A DNA stretch of 64,000 nt, taken from Brevibacillus sp. JNUCC-41 (GTDB lineage Bacteria > Bacillota > Bacilli > Bacillales > DSM-1321). The stretch is taken from positions 4,063,501 through 4,127,500 of the forward strand of contig NZ_CP062163.1 of the NCBI RefSeq assembly GCF_014844095.1. Direction: 5' to 3'. Positions 1 to 6,780 of the stretch are shown piece after piece; the stretch's first letter is position 1, and each line of letters starts with the position of its first letter. The notes under the pieces were generated by a model. The model saw only the letters and a program-made list of their open reading frames with translations, was not told where the DNA came from and searched no databases. The position numbers were made by a program, and so were the translations under genes.

Positions 1-242
1 ATATTCCAAAAGAGATAAGCGGTGCTGCCGTATCAGTAGCTTGTTTAGTTGGTTATGCTCCTTCAATTTTCGCCTTTGCCATGTATGGTAATATTCTGGA
101 TCACAATCCTGGAATTACTGGATATAGATATGTATTTTTGATTATGATCGCCTTTGCAGCTATAGGTTTTATTATAAGTAACTATTCAGTTAAAATTTTA
201 AAAAAGCAAAAACAAACTAACCGATATTTGGAAGATAATTAA
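1..242 (+). CDS. MFS transporter, C-terminal end (partial)
   Basis: The frame beginning at base 3 is open for 79 codons to a TAA at 240-242 and runs off the left edge. It encodes two hydrophobic stretches separated by a short polar segment and ends in a Lys/Gln-rich cytoplasmic tail, as in the last two helices of major facilitator superfamily carriers. The substrate cannot be read from this part. The following genes (isomerase-like, RidA) suggest it belonged to a small catabolic operon. Confidence 0.6.
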   Translation, partial: IPKEISGAAVSVACLVGYAPSIFAFAMYGNILDHNPGITGYRYVFLIMIAFAAIGFIISNYSVKILKKQKQTNRYLEDN

Positions 243-296
243 ATGAATGCTTAATTTTTTATCGATATATAAATTGGATTAACTTTGGGTAACAAA

Positions 297-627
297 ATGA
301 AAATTGGATTAGAAACAGAAAGCTTTCACTTGCAGTTTATTATAGTTGAATGAATATTTTCGATTTTATCAGAAAAACAGCTAAATTAGGATTAGCCGGA
401 GTCATACTTTACACAGAATAATTTTAGAAATGTGTCATCCATGTAAGCGAAGGAAGGAAAGGATCATTTAAGATGTAAAACCGTTTTTCAATAATAACTG
501 ATTGATCCTTTTACAACATACTATCCAAGTGATGATCTTTTAGAACAAATGTTATTGGCCCAAGATAATGAAATTAAAGAATCTGTACAAACGGTCAAAA
601 AAGTTACGAGAAAAATATTGTAGATAA
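297..627 (+). pseudogene. Collapsed duplicate of the TIM-barrel isomerase gene
   Basis: The first ~115 bp closely match the start of the intact gene at 1206 (same opening residues MKIGLETESFHLQF), and the last ~115 bp match its C-terminus (DLLEQM corresponds to ELLEQM, and LREKYCR-stop to LRDKYCR-stop). Some 600 bp of the middle of the gene are missing, an early in-frame TGA interrupts the N-terminal part, and the final residues are reached only after a one-base frameshift. It is a dead tandem copy with an internal deletion. Confidence 0.85.
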
Positions 628-643
628 AAAGGAGATTTTTATT

Positions 644-1023
644 ATGAAAGAAGCAGTTTTAACAAGTAATGCGCCACAACCTATTGGACATATTCCCAAG
701 CGGTATTATCAAAAGGGATTCTCTATATTTCGGGGCAACTCCCTTTAAATCCTAATACGAATAAATTAGCTATAGGCATTGAAGACCAAGCAAGACAATG
801 TTTAGAAAATTCAAAGCACATTTTAAGAGAAAAAGGTCTAGAAATGAATTCAGTTTTGAAAACAACTATATTTGTGACTGATTTATCAGGTTTTCAAACT
901 GTAAATGAAATTTATGCGGAATATTTTTCGAAGCCTTTTCCAGCTAGGAGTACCATTCAGGTAGCAGAATTACCTATGAATGCAATGATTGAAATTGAAT
1001 TGATGGCCGAGGTAAAAAGGTGA
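644..1023 (+). pseudogene. ridA: RidA/YjgF family enamine deaminase, frameshifted
   Basis: A ribosome site (AAGGAG) precedes ATG 644. The first ~15 codons read as a RidA N-terminus (APQPIG). A one-base deletion near 688, where family members read GPYSQA, throws the frame into an early stop. In the shifted frame the rest is intact to the TGA at 1021-1023, including the RidA segments SGQLPL, RSTIQVAELP and the ending IEIELMAEVKR. RidA proteins hydrolyse reactive enamine/imine intermediates from PLP enzymes. A single lesion suggests recent loss; a sequencing error is the alternative. Confidence 0.85.
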
Positions 1024-1205
1024 CCAATTATTCTTTTTTGGGGAGAATGTGTTCCGTCGTTTAGTTGCTGGTTCTTCCCTTATTTAAGAGAACTTTCGTA
1101 AGCAAAGTCGTTAAGTAGAAATTAATTCAAATAAAAATAGAAGTCGAACAAAATTTAGTTTAATTTCTACTCGGTACAATAAATTAACATAAAGGTGGGT
1201 AAAAC

Positions 1206-2156
1206 ATGAAAATTGGATTAGAGACAGAAAGCTTTCATTTGCAGTTTATTACAGGTCGAATGGATATTTTCGGTTTTATCAGAAAAACAGCCGAATTGGG
1301 ATTAGATGGAGTCATGATCAATATTGTTCCATGGCCAGGTTTACCAGGAATTGGCACATTAGAATCGTTTGAACCGGAATACTTAGACAAGGTGAAAAAA
1401 GAAATTCAAAAGTATGGATTTTTCGCTGAAATCGATACAAATGGAACCGATCCGAAACATCTGACACAGGTCATTGAGGCCGCGCATAGAATTGGAGCGG
1501 ATGTCATTCGTACGTATACCTGCATGGGAGAATATGATCCAGACACATTGAGAAGAGCCCCTGAAGATATTAAACAGATTGTTCCATTATTAAAAAAATA
1601 TAGAATGAAGCTTGCTGTTGAAAATCACGAGGAAGAGTTAACGGATGAAGTGATTCAAATCATCAAGGAAGTCAACAGCCCTTGGGTGGGTGCTCATTGC
1701 GATTTCGGGAATGCAATGATGGCATGGGAGGACCCGGTTGAAGCTGTAAGAAAATTAGCACCATATGCCTTTACAACTCATTTTAAGGATCATATTATCG
1801 TCCATGATGGCGAAGATTACAGGGTATGTGGCGTACCTGCTGGGACTGGCAATATCGATTTGGAAGAATGTTTTAAAATATTGATTGAGAATTCAATGTT
1901 GACAAGAATCAACGTAGAAATGTGCTTCCCGTATGCCATCCATTTTAAGAGAGAGCCTGGTACAGGAGGAGTCTTTGCAGTAGGCGAAGGAGCATTTAAG
2001 GTGGAACAACCTCCTTATGATTTAAATGTAATTAAACCATTGGATTACTATTATCCGCCAGCAGAACTTCTAGAACAAATGATTGTCGATCAAGAAAAAG
2101 GTGCAGAGCAATCAGTTAGATATGCACTTGCATTAAGGGATAAATACTGCCGCTAA
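1206..2156 (+). CDS. Sugar phosphate isomerase/epimerase, xylose-isomerase-like TIM barrel
   Basis: This 316-residue protein has the AP-endonuclease-2/xylose-isomerase TIM-barrel pattern: a Glu in the stretch KLAVENHEE (third quarter of the barrel), GAHCDFGN, FTTHFKDH and a late Glu in INVEMCFPY, which in this superfamily supply metal-binding Glu, Asp, His and Glu residues. Such enzymes isomerise or epimerise sugars, inosose or hydroxypyruvate-like compounds; the exact substrate cannot be assigned. ATG 1206 follows GGTGGGTAAAAC. It stands alone between a broken ridA and a terminator. The collapsed copy at 297-627 shows this gene was once tandemly duplicated. Confidence 0.85.
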   Translation: MKIGLETESFHLQFITGRMDIFGFIRKTAELGLDGVMINIVPWPGLPGIGTLESFEPEYLDKVKKEIQKYGFFAEIDTNGTDPKHLTQVIEAAHRIGADVIRTYTCMGEYDPDTLRRAPEDIKQIVPLLKKYRMKLAVENHEEELTDEVIQIIKEVNSPWVGAHCDFGNAMMAWEDPVEAVRKLAPYAFTTHFKDHIIVHDGEDYRVCGVPAGTGNIDLEECFKILIENSMLTRINVEMCFPYAIHFKREPGTGGVFAVGEGAFKVEQPPYDLNVIKPLDYYYPPAELLEQMIVDQEKGAEQSVRYALALRDKYCR

Positions 2157-2164
2157 ATAAAAAA

Positions 2165-2203
2165 CAGGGAGAGGTTCTTTCGGGAATAATCTCCCTATTT
2201 ATT
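2165..2203 (+). terminator. Rho-independent terminator after the isomerase gene
   Basis: A GGGAGA / TCTCCC stem with a purine-rich loop is followed by ATTTATTTT, eight bases past the stop codon. Confidence 0.7.
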
Positions 2204-2235
2204 TTGCAGAAGGGTGCTTGAGTTTAACAATAGGG

Positions 2236-2264
2236 TTGCACGCAACACTTTTTTAAGTTAAATT
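2236..2264 (+). promoter_or_regulatory. Probable SigA promoter of the SMR operon
   Basis: TTGCAC at 2236-2241 and TAAATT at 2259-2264 are separated by 17 bp. The palindrome at 2268-2285 lies immediately downstream, so bound repressor would block the polymerase. Confidence 0.5.
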
Positions 2265-2267
2265 TAC

Positions 2268-2285
2268 CTTACGAACGTTCGTGAG
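2268..2285. promoter_or_regulatory. Palindromic operator, TetR-type
   Basis: CTTACGAACGTTCGTGAG is an 18-bp inverted repeat with 8 of 9 base pairs matching and a perfect ACGAACGTTCGT core. Cores like this are typical of TetR-family repressors of small multidrug exporters. No TetR gene lies in the window next to it, so the regulator would act from elsewhere. Confidence 0.6.
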
Positions 2286-2339
2286 TGTGATGAAATGACG
2301 TCAGAGCGAATTAAGGAAAATGGTCTTGGAGGGAATTTT

Positions 2340-2681
2340 ATGAATCGGAATTGGGCATATGTTATTATTGCCGGTATTATTGAGATAATGTGGGCAATGG
2401 GGTTGAAGTATTCAAATAATTTGATTTCTTGGGCCGGCACATTTCTTCTTATCTATGTATCCTTTGTTGTTTTGATGAAAGCTACAAAAAAGCTACCCGT
2501 TGCTACTGTCTATGCTGTCTTTACAGGAATAGGAACAGCGGGAACAGTCTTGGTGGAAATGGCGGTTTTTGGAGAACCTTTCAGTTGGACAAAAATATTG
2601 TTTATTCTCCTGCTTCTGTCTGGTGTAGTAGGATTAAAACTTGTCACAACTGAATCAAGCAAGAAAGAAGGTGCTGTATAA
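2340..2681 (+). CDS. Paired small multidrug resistance (SMR) exporter, subunit 1
   Basis: Starting at ATG 2340, which has GGAGGG 8 bases upstream, this gives a 113-residue four-helix SMR protein; an upstream in-frame ATG at 2295 has no ribosome site. The first helix carries the SMR carboxylate in AGIIEIMWAMGLKYS, and VYAVFTGIGTAGT matches the conserved SMR helix 3. The C-terminus has a cytoplasmic tail, as in the longer member of YkkC/YkkD- or YvdR/YvdS-type pairs. It abuts the second subunit with no gap, so a heterodimeric drug or cation/proton antiporter is likely. No guanidine riboswitch is visible upstream. Confidence 0.88.
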   Translation: MNRNWAYVIIAGIIEIMWAMGLKYSNNLISWAGTFLLIYVSFVVLMKATKKLPVATVYAVFTGIGTAGTVLVEMAVFGEPFSWTKILFILLLLSGVVGLKLVTTESSKKEGAV

Positions 2682-2996
2682 ATGGCTTGGTTATATCTTA
2701 TCTTGGCTGGAGCCTTTGAAGTGGTTGGGGTTACGGGTATGAATAAAGTTGTTAAAGATAAAAACTTACAGTCGTATATAGTATTATTTATGGGATTTAT
2801 AAGTAGTTTTGGTTTTCTAAGTCTAGCAATGAAAACTCTCCCTATGGGAATCTCCTATGCAGTATGGACAGGGATTGGAACTGTGGGAGGAGTAATTATT
2901 GGAATGTTGTTTTATGGAGAATCAAAAGATTGGAAACGAATTTTATTTATAGGGGCAATTTTAGTAGCAGTAGTGGGTTTGAAATTGACATCATAA
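2682..2996 (+). CDS. Paired small multidrug resistance (SMR) exporter, subunit 2
   Basis: A 104-residue SMR protein with four predicted helices. The essential membrane Glu is in LAGAFEVVGVTGMNK and the helix-3 motif is SYAVWTGIGTVGG. The start codon directly follows the stop of subunit 1, giving translational coupling and 1:1 synthesis as in other two-component SMR pumps. The charged tail found on subunit 1 is absent, which fits the opposed orientation of the two subunits. The substrate is unknown. Confidence 0.88.
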   Translation: MAWLYLILAGAFEVVGVTGMNKVVKDKNLQSYIVLFMGFISSFGFLSLAMKTLPMGISYAVWTGIGTVGGVIIGMLFYGESKDWKRILFIGAILVAVVGLKLTS

Positions 2997-3181
2997 ATAT
3001 CATACGTTGTTGAACTCCCATGAAATTAAAAATGCTCAAAATCCAGAAAAAACCACAACAAAATAGACCCAGTAAAAACGCTTTTTAAAAAAATGCTGAG
3101 CCTTATGAGTGATCTATTTAAGTTTGGTAAATCGTTAAACAAAAACCTCCAATCATAGCAAATTAAGTAGAAGCTAGCGCG

Positions 3182-3442
3182 ACGACCAAAAAAGGATTAA
3201 TCTCCCATAATGAACTAACAAAAGGAAACGCGAAAAAAGCAGTCGATTCATTGTTTGAAACGACCTCAAATACACTCGCTAAAGAGGAAAAAATCCAACT
3301 AGTTGGATTTGGCACATTTGAAGTGCGCGAGCGAGCAGCTCGAACGGGTAGAAACCCACAAACAGGAGAAGAAATACAAATTGCAGCTTCCAAAGTTCCT
3401 GCTTTTAAACCAGGTAAGGAATTAAAAGAGGCTGTTAAATAA
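3182..3442 (+). pseudogene. HU-type nucleoid protein, decayed N-terminus
   Basis: The C-terminal three quarters are a near-perfect HU protein ([39 protein letters not shown]). Upstream in the same frame [13 protein letters not shown] resembles the HU start, but the expected ATG reads ACG at 3182 and several residues of helix 1 are missing. No other start with a ribosome site exists; translation could begin only at TTG 3251, which would lose the dimer-forming helices. The gene is therefore probably dead. HU is usually essential and multi-copy in Bacillaceae, so another copy must exist. Confidence 0.8.
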
Positions 3443-3463
3443 AAGGCATAGTAGGTAAGTGTA

Positions 3464-3505
3464 AAAATACTCTGGGGATGAGATATTCTCCAGAGTATTT
3501 TTTTT
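3464..3505 (+). terminator. Strong terminator after the HU remnant
   Basis: AATACTCTGG pairs perfectly with CCAGAGTATT and is followed by a run of T, 23 bases after the HU stop codon. It is well preserved although the gene is broken. Confidence 0.85.
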
Positions 3506-3640
3506 CTTTATGAAAAGGGAGGTTTTTACTTTCGCCTCGGATTACACATAGGTTAATTGCTATGGTTCTTGACGTCAACAATATGAAAAAAGTTGAGTGT
3601 AATTTCCGCATCCAATTCATCTTGAATGAAGATTTTCTTT

Positions 3641-3808
3641 TTATAGGGATCTAATTATGTACTCGATCCGAGACTTGACGTAAGGAAACCATCTTTTCAT
3701 ATGGTATTGTTTAAAAGTGTTTTTTCCTCGGGCTTCCTGATAAAGCCGTACAGAGTCTTTAATTAATGTTTGGTCCAATTGAAGTTTAGAAATGCTTCTG
3801 GCCAACAT
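3641..3808 (-). CDS. Possible small protein or gene fragment, 55 aa
   Basis: ATG 3808 opens a 55-codon frame on the minus strand with a protein-like composition (basic and aromatic, with the segment FKQYHMKRWFPYVKSRIEYI). No good ribosome site precedes it and I do not recognise the family. It may be a remnant rather than a gene. Confidence 0.25.
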   Translation of the reverse strand: MLARSISKLQLDQTLIKDSVRLYQEARGKNTFKQYHMKRWFPYVKSRIEYIIRSL

Positions 3809-4094
3809 TTTTCAACATTTTTATGTGTTCCGGCATAAAGAATCCATAACATTTCATTTTCCCATGGACATGAAGAGTAAAAATCGCCCCTTCTTACACC
3901 TTTTTATAGGAACGTTCGTTCTTGAATGCGAGTTTTGTCTGACTAACAATTTTTAGAAGGCATCCATTCTATACTGATTTTATCGATTGAACAGCTTAAA
4001 GGCTGTGATTTCTTCAGCATTAAGGGTATCAGGTCTTAGAGCATTTTGAATCTACTTCGTGTGGTAGCACTGCAGACTGTACAGAAAGGAAAGA

Positions 4095-4154
4095 ACACTT
4101 TTCTGACATTCTGTACGTGTCGCTTCGGTATTAAATGATTCGATAACGACGAAC
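4095..4154. repeat. Dispersed intergenic repeat, copy 1
   Basis: The segment containing TTCTGTACGTGTCG and ATTAAATGATT followed by GATAAC and CGAACT recurs at 20936-20996 with only a few substitutions over about 47 bp. Confidence 0.7.
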
Positions 4155-4283
4155 TGTACGGTTCATGCTTCGCCTACATCCTGTAGGTTCCTGATCCATT
4201 TACGGCTATCGCCGCCATACCGAACGAGCCGGAAACCATAAGATTAAGGGATTAAGGATTAATAGAATAAAAGGTCACAAGGA

Positions 4284-4311
4284 AAGCAGCCGGGCGGCTG
4301 CTTTTTTTATT
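4284..4311 (+). terminator. Orphan terminator hairpin
   Basis: GCAGCC-GGGC-GGCTGC is a perfect GC-rich hairpin followed by seven T on the plus strand. No plus-strand gene precedes it, so it may end a lost gene or an untranslated RNA. Confidence 0.7.
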
Positions 4312-4397
4312 ATTTTTTCTCTTTGCCTTCCGAATCGTAAAACAGTGAAGGCCGGCAAACCTCCCAGCCGGTAGGACACCCGAACACGTTTAGGCAT

Positions 4398-4402
4398 AAT
4401 TT
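4398..4402. repeat. Target-site duplication, left copy (AATTT)
   Basis: These five bases directly precede the left inverted repeat and are repeated exactly at 9823-9827 after the right one. A 5-bp duplication is the Tn3-family signature. Confidence 0.85.
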
Positions 4403-4440
4403 GGGGTAGCGTCAGGAAAAGGCGGATTTGCAACGATAAG
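4403..4440 (+). repeat. Tn3-like left terminal inverted repeat (38 bp)
   Basis: It begins GGGGTAGCGTCAGG and ends CAACGATAAG. It matches the inverse of the right end at 34 of 38 positions. Confidence 0.92.
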
Positions 4441-4453
4441 GAAATTCCAAATT

Positions 4454-4502
4454 AAAAAGCCCAACTTCTCTACAAATCAAAATAGAGAAATTGAGCTTTT
4501 CA
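4454..4502. terminator. Bidirectional terminator downstream of the DJ-1 gene
   Basis: AAAAGCCCAACTTCTCT pairs with AGAGAAATTGAGCTTTT (two mismatched or wobble positions). On the minus strand it lies a few bases beyond the DJ-1 stop codon and ends in a T run. Confidence 0.75.
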
Positions 4503-4508
4503 GTTACT

Positions 4509-5141
4509 TCATTTATTTATTGAATTCATTAACTGGTAGAAGTATTCAGGTTTATGAGTCTTATTTAGGTTATACCATGAATGTAATGCATCTGGTGTAA
4601 ATACATCTATTTTTTTCAGTACCTCCATTGCAAATTCCAGAGGAGCTATTCCTGATGCAGTAACTAAATTCGCATCAGATACCGCAGATCCCAACTCATA
4701 GAACTTTTCTCCTTTATAGTTAGGACATACCATTTTAGTATATTCTAAGTTATTACTTGTATGCTTTCTAGTATCTAAGTATCCCATATTCGCGAGGCCC
4801 TCAGTTGCACCACAAATTGCAGCAACAATAGTGCCAAGCTTTAAAGCTTGGCCAATTCTTTCCAAGATAGGTTGATGAATTTCTTCACTCCAAGTAGTCC
4901 CTCCTGGTAAAATTAAAAGATCTTTACTCTCAAGAGTACATTCATCAAGGGAAATATCTGGTTTTATGCTCAGCCCTCCCATAGTAGTAATCATTTCTTT
5001 ATTAGCTCCTACTGTAATTACTTTTAAAGGTGCTAAATCTTTTTTGAAATATCTTCCTGTGTTTAGTTCAGCAATTAAATATCCATATTCCCAGTCCGAC
5101 ATTGTATTAAATACATATAGAAAAACTTTTTTTGTTTGCAT
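4509..5141 (-). CDS. DJ-1/PfpI family protein (class I glutamine-amidotransferase-like)
   Basis: From ATG 5141, with GGAG nine bases upstream, the protein is 210 residues. It has the DJ-1/PfpI fold signatures: LLILPGGTTW in the middle and the nucleophile-elbow cysteine in VAAICGATEGLA (about Cys110). Bacterial members act as chaperones, glyoxalase-like deglycases or stress hydrolases, and the acidic partner residue lies near the N-terminus (DWEYG). An upstream TTG (5156) is possible but less likely. It is cargo of the Tn3-like element and probably under the WYL regulator encoded next to it, from which it is separated by a 14-bp-arm palindrome. The catalytic activity is not certain. Confidence 0.85.
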   Translation of the reverse strand: MQTKKVFLYVFNTMSDWEYGYLIAELNTGRYFKKDLAPLKVITVGANKEMITTMGGLSIKPDISLDECTLESKDLLILPGGTTWSEEIHQPILERIGQALKLGTIVAAICGATEGLANMGYLDTRKHTSNNLEYTKMVCPNYKGEKFYELGSAVSDANLVTASGIAPLEFAMEVLKKIDVFTPDALHSWYNLNKTHKPEYFYQLMNSINK

Positions 5142-5181
5142 CCAATAACACTCCAATCACAATTGATATAGCTATTATAAT

Positions 5182-5217
5182 ATAACTTCCCTGACAGTTA
5201 ACGTCAGGGAAGTTATC
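5182..5217. promoter_or_regulatory. Large palindrome between the WYL regulator and the DJ-1 gene
   Basis: ATAACTTCCCTGAC and its exact complement flank a seven-base spacer. The palindrome begins at the stop codon of the WYL gene and ends just upstream of a TATAAT box (minus strand) of the DJ-1 gene. It lacks a T run, so it could be an operator covering the -35 region rather than, or as well as, a terminator. Confidence 0.6.
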
Positions 5218-6178
5218 ATACTTGATGAAATTTTATTAATTCCGACAGAACTTCAATAAGTCTTTTCTTAAGACTTATTGGCTCAATAACTTTAATAGAT
5301 TTATTGTACGGTAAAAGTAAATAAGGTACATATGTATGTATCATATCTTTTTCAAGAAGAAAAAAAGCTTGATTTGAAGTCCGTTCTTGTAAATAATGCC
5401 CTAAAAACCAATGTTGGCAAATATCAGCCAATACACTTTTATTCCCATTAATAACCAAAGAAATAATCCCTTCCTTATCTTCTATAGTTGGAAGAAGACT
5501 TTTTATAAAAAAGTCACGTGCTGAAAAATTTTCTGGCCGGTTAAACTTATTTTCGGTTAGCGTTAGACTTTCAATTCGATCTACTCTAAAACTACGGATA
5601 TCATTCCTAAGATGACAAAATCCAATCACATACCACTTATTATTCCAATAGATAATTCTGTACGGATCGACCAATCTATAATTTAATTGCTTTTCGGCAT
5701 TTTTATGGTAAAGAATTTTTACTGAGTACCCGTCAGCTACGGCCTGCTCCAACTCCTTCAAAAAAGGTTCCATAGAGAGTGAACTTAATCGACTTATTAC
5801 TTCAAGACTAGATAAATGTTGGTTTATCTTTGTTTCCTGTTCTTGATTTGAGTATTTACTTAGTTTTGAAATGGCCCTATTTAGTGCTTCACCTCCATAA
5901 TATCCGGCTTCTTCTGCAAAAACAGCAGCGTGAAATAGTGAAGTTTGCTCCTCAAAATCAAAAAAAAGAGGAGCCTCAATAAAATTGTTCAATAAAGTGT
6001 ATCCACCGTTATGTCCTGGTTCTGAAATTATAGGTACGCCACTTGTTGAAATTGTATCAATATAACGATACACAGTCCTTATATTCATCTCTAACTTTTC
6101 TGAAATTTGTTTTGCAGTAATTTTTTCACCTGAACGAAGCATCCATAAAATTGCTAACATATTGTCAATTTTAGGCAT
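5216..6178 (-). CDS. HTH/WYL-domain transcriptional regulator (YafY/YobV type)
   Basis: This 320-residue protein has an N-terminal winged HTH (residues about 5-60, ITAKQISEKLEMNIRTVYRY) and a WYL domain at about 145-220 (NYRLVDPYRIIYWNNKWYV followed by FRVDRIESL). WYL domains bind ligands or nucleic acids and control DNA binding. Architecture and length match DeoR-like regulators such as YobV/YafY. It is encoded upstream of, and on the same strand as, the DJ-1 gene within the transposon, so a local one-target regulator is the simplest reading. It starts at ATG 6178 with a purine-rich GAGGTGG upstream. Confidence 0.9.
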   Translation of the reverse strand: MPKIDNMLAILWMLRSGEKITAKQISEKLEMNIRTVYRYIDTISTSGVPIISEPGHNGGYTLLNNFIEAPLFFDFEEQTSLFHAAVFAEEAGYYGGEALNRAISKLSKYSNQEQETKINQHLSSLEVISRLSSLSMEPFLKELEQAVADGYSVKILYHKNAEKQLNYRLVDPYRIIYWNNKWYVIGFCHLRNDIRSFRVDRIESLTLTENKFNRPENFSARDFFIKSLLPTIEDKEGIISLVINGNKSVLADICQHWFLGHYLQERTSNQAFFLLEKDMIHTYVPYLLLPYNKSIKVIEPISLKKRLIEVLSELIKFHQV

Positions 6179-6241
6179 ATAATTCCACCTCTATATGAAA
6201 TTTATTTTCTATTATATATTTCCGATTTTTGGTATAACTCA

Positions 6242-6694
6242 TCAACTGTTCCTTTCCGATAGCTTTCTATATAATGAGGCCCTAGACACATTTGTAATTT
6301 CACAAATTTGATTTACAGTCATATCTCCCTCTTTATAAAGCTTTACTGCATAATTCATTCCTGCATGATTTTTATGGTACTTCTTTAACCGACCTTTAAA
6401 CTTTCCTTCTTTCTTAGCCAGTTCAATTCCTTCACGCTGCCGCATACGGATAAGATCACGTTCTAATTGGTTTACACCCGCCATAACCGTAATTAAGAAT
6501 TGGCTGTAGGGATTATCTTCTGATAAATCTAGCCATGTATCTTTTAAGGATTTTAAATTTGCCTTTTTACTCCGTATGTTATCAATTAATTCAAATAAAT
6601 CTTGTGTACTACGAGTAATCCGAGTTAAGTCCGTAACATAAATGATGTCACCTTCTTGCACCTCATTTTTGAGACAAGTCTTATGAGACGCTCT
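6242..6694 (-). pseudogene. Serine resolvase (TnpR), N-terminally truncated
   Basis: About 150 codons are recognisable, ending at 6242. The preserved part includes EGDIIYVTDLTRITRSTQDL, the dimer helix and the C-terminal HTH (MTVNQICEITNVSRASLYRK). The first ~45 residues of a normal ~185-residue resolvase, including the catalytic serine segment, are absent, and an in-frame TAG precedes the remnant. It cannot recombine, so cointegrates would not be resolved by this element. It lies divergent to tnpA, where the res site is usually found. Confidence 0.88.
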
Positions 6695-6780
6695 TAACTA
6701 TGGTTTTATCAGTCTCCTACACTCTATTGATATATAATTGAAGTAATAAATTGAAAAATACAGAAATGGGATGATGCTAA

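Larger units (their letters stand above)
3506..4402. other. Gene-poor stretch before the transposon
   Basis: No convincing gene was found in nearly 900 bp. It contains a 55-codon minus-strand frame (3641-3808), one copy of a dispersed repeat (about 4095-4154) and an orphan terminator hairpin (4284-4311). Its last five bases (AATTT, 4398-4402) are the target-site duplication of the Tn3-like element. Confidence 0.6.

Noticed and set aside
2220..2339. Guanidine-I (ykkC) riboswitch before the SMR pair
   Set aside because: The 180 bases before the start show a promoter and a palindrome but none of the conserved ykkC helices, and the space between the palindrome and the start is too short.
3163..3393. 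A minus-strand frame antisense to the HU remnant
   Set aside because: It is the complement of HU coding sequence in another frame and has no start signals.
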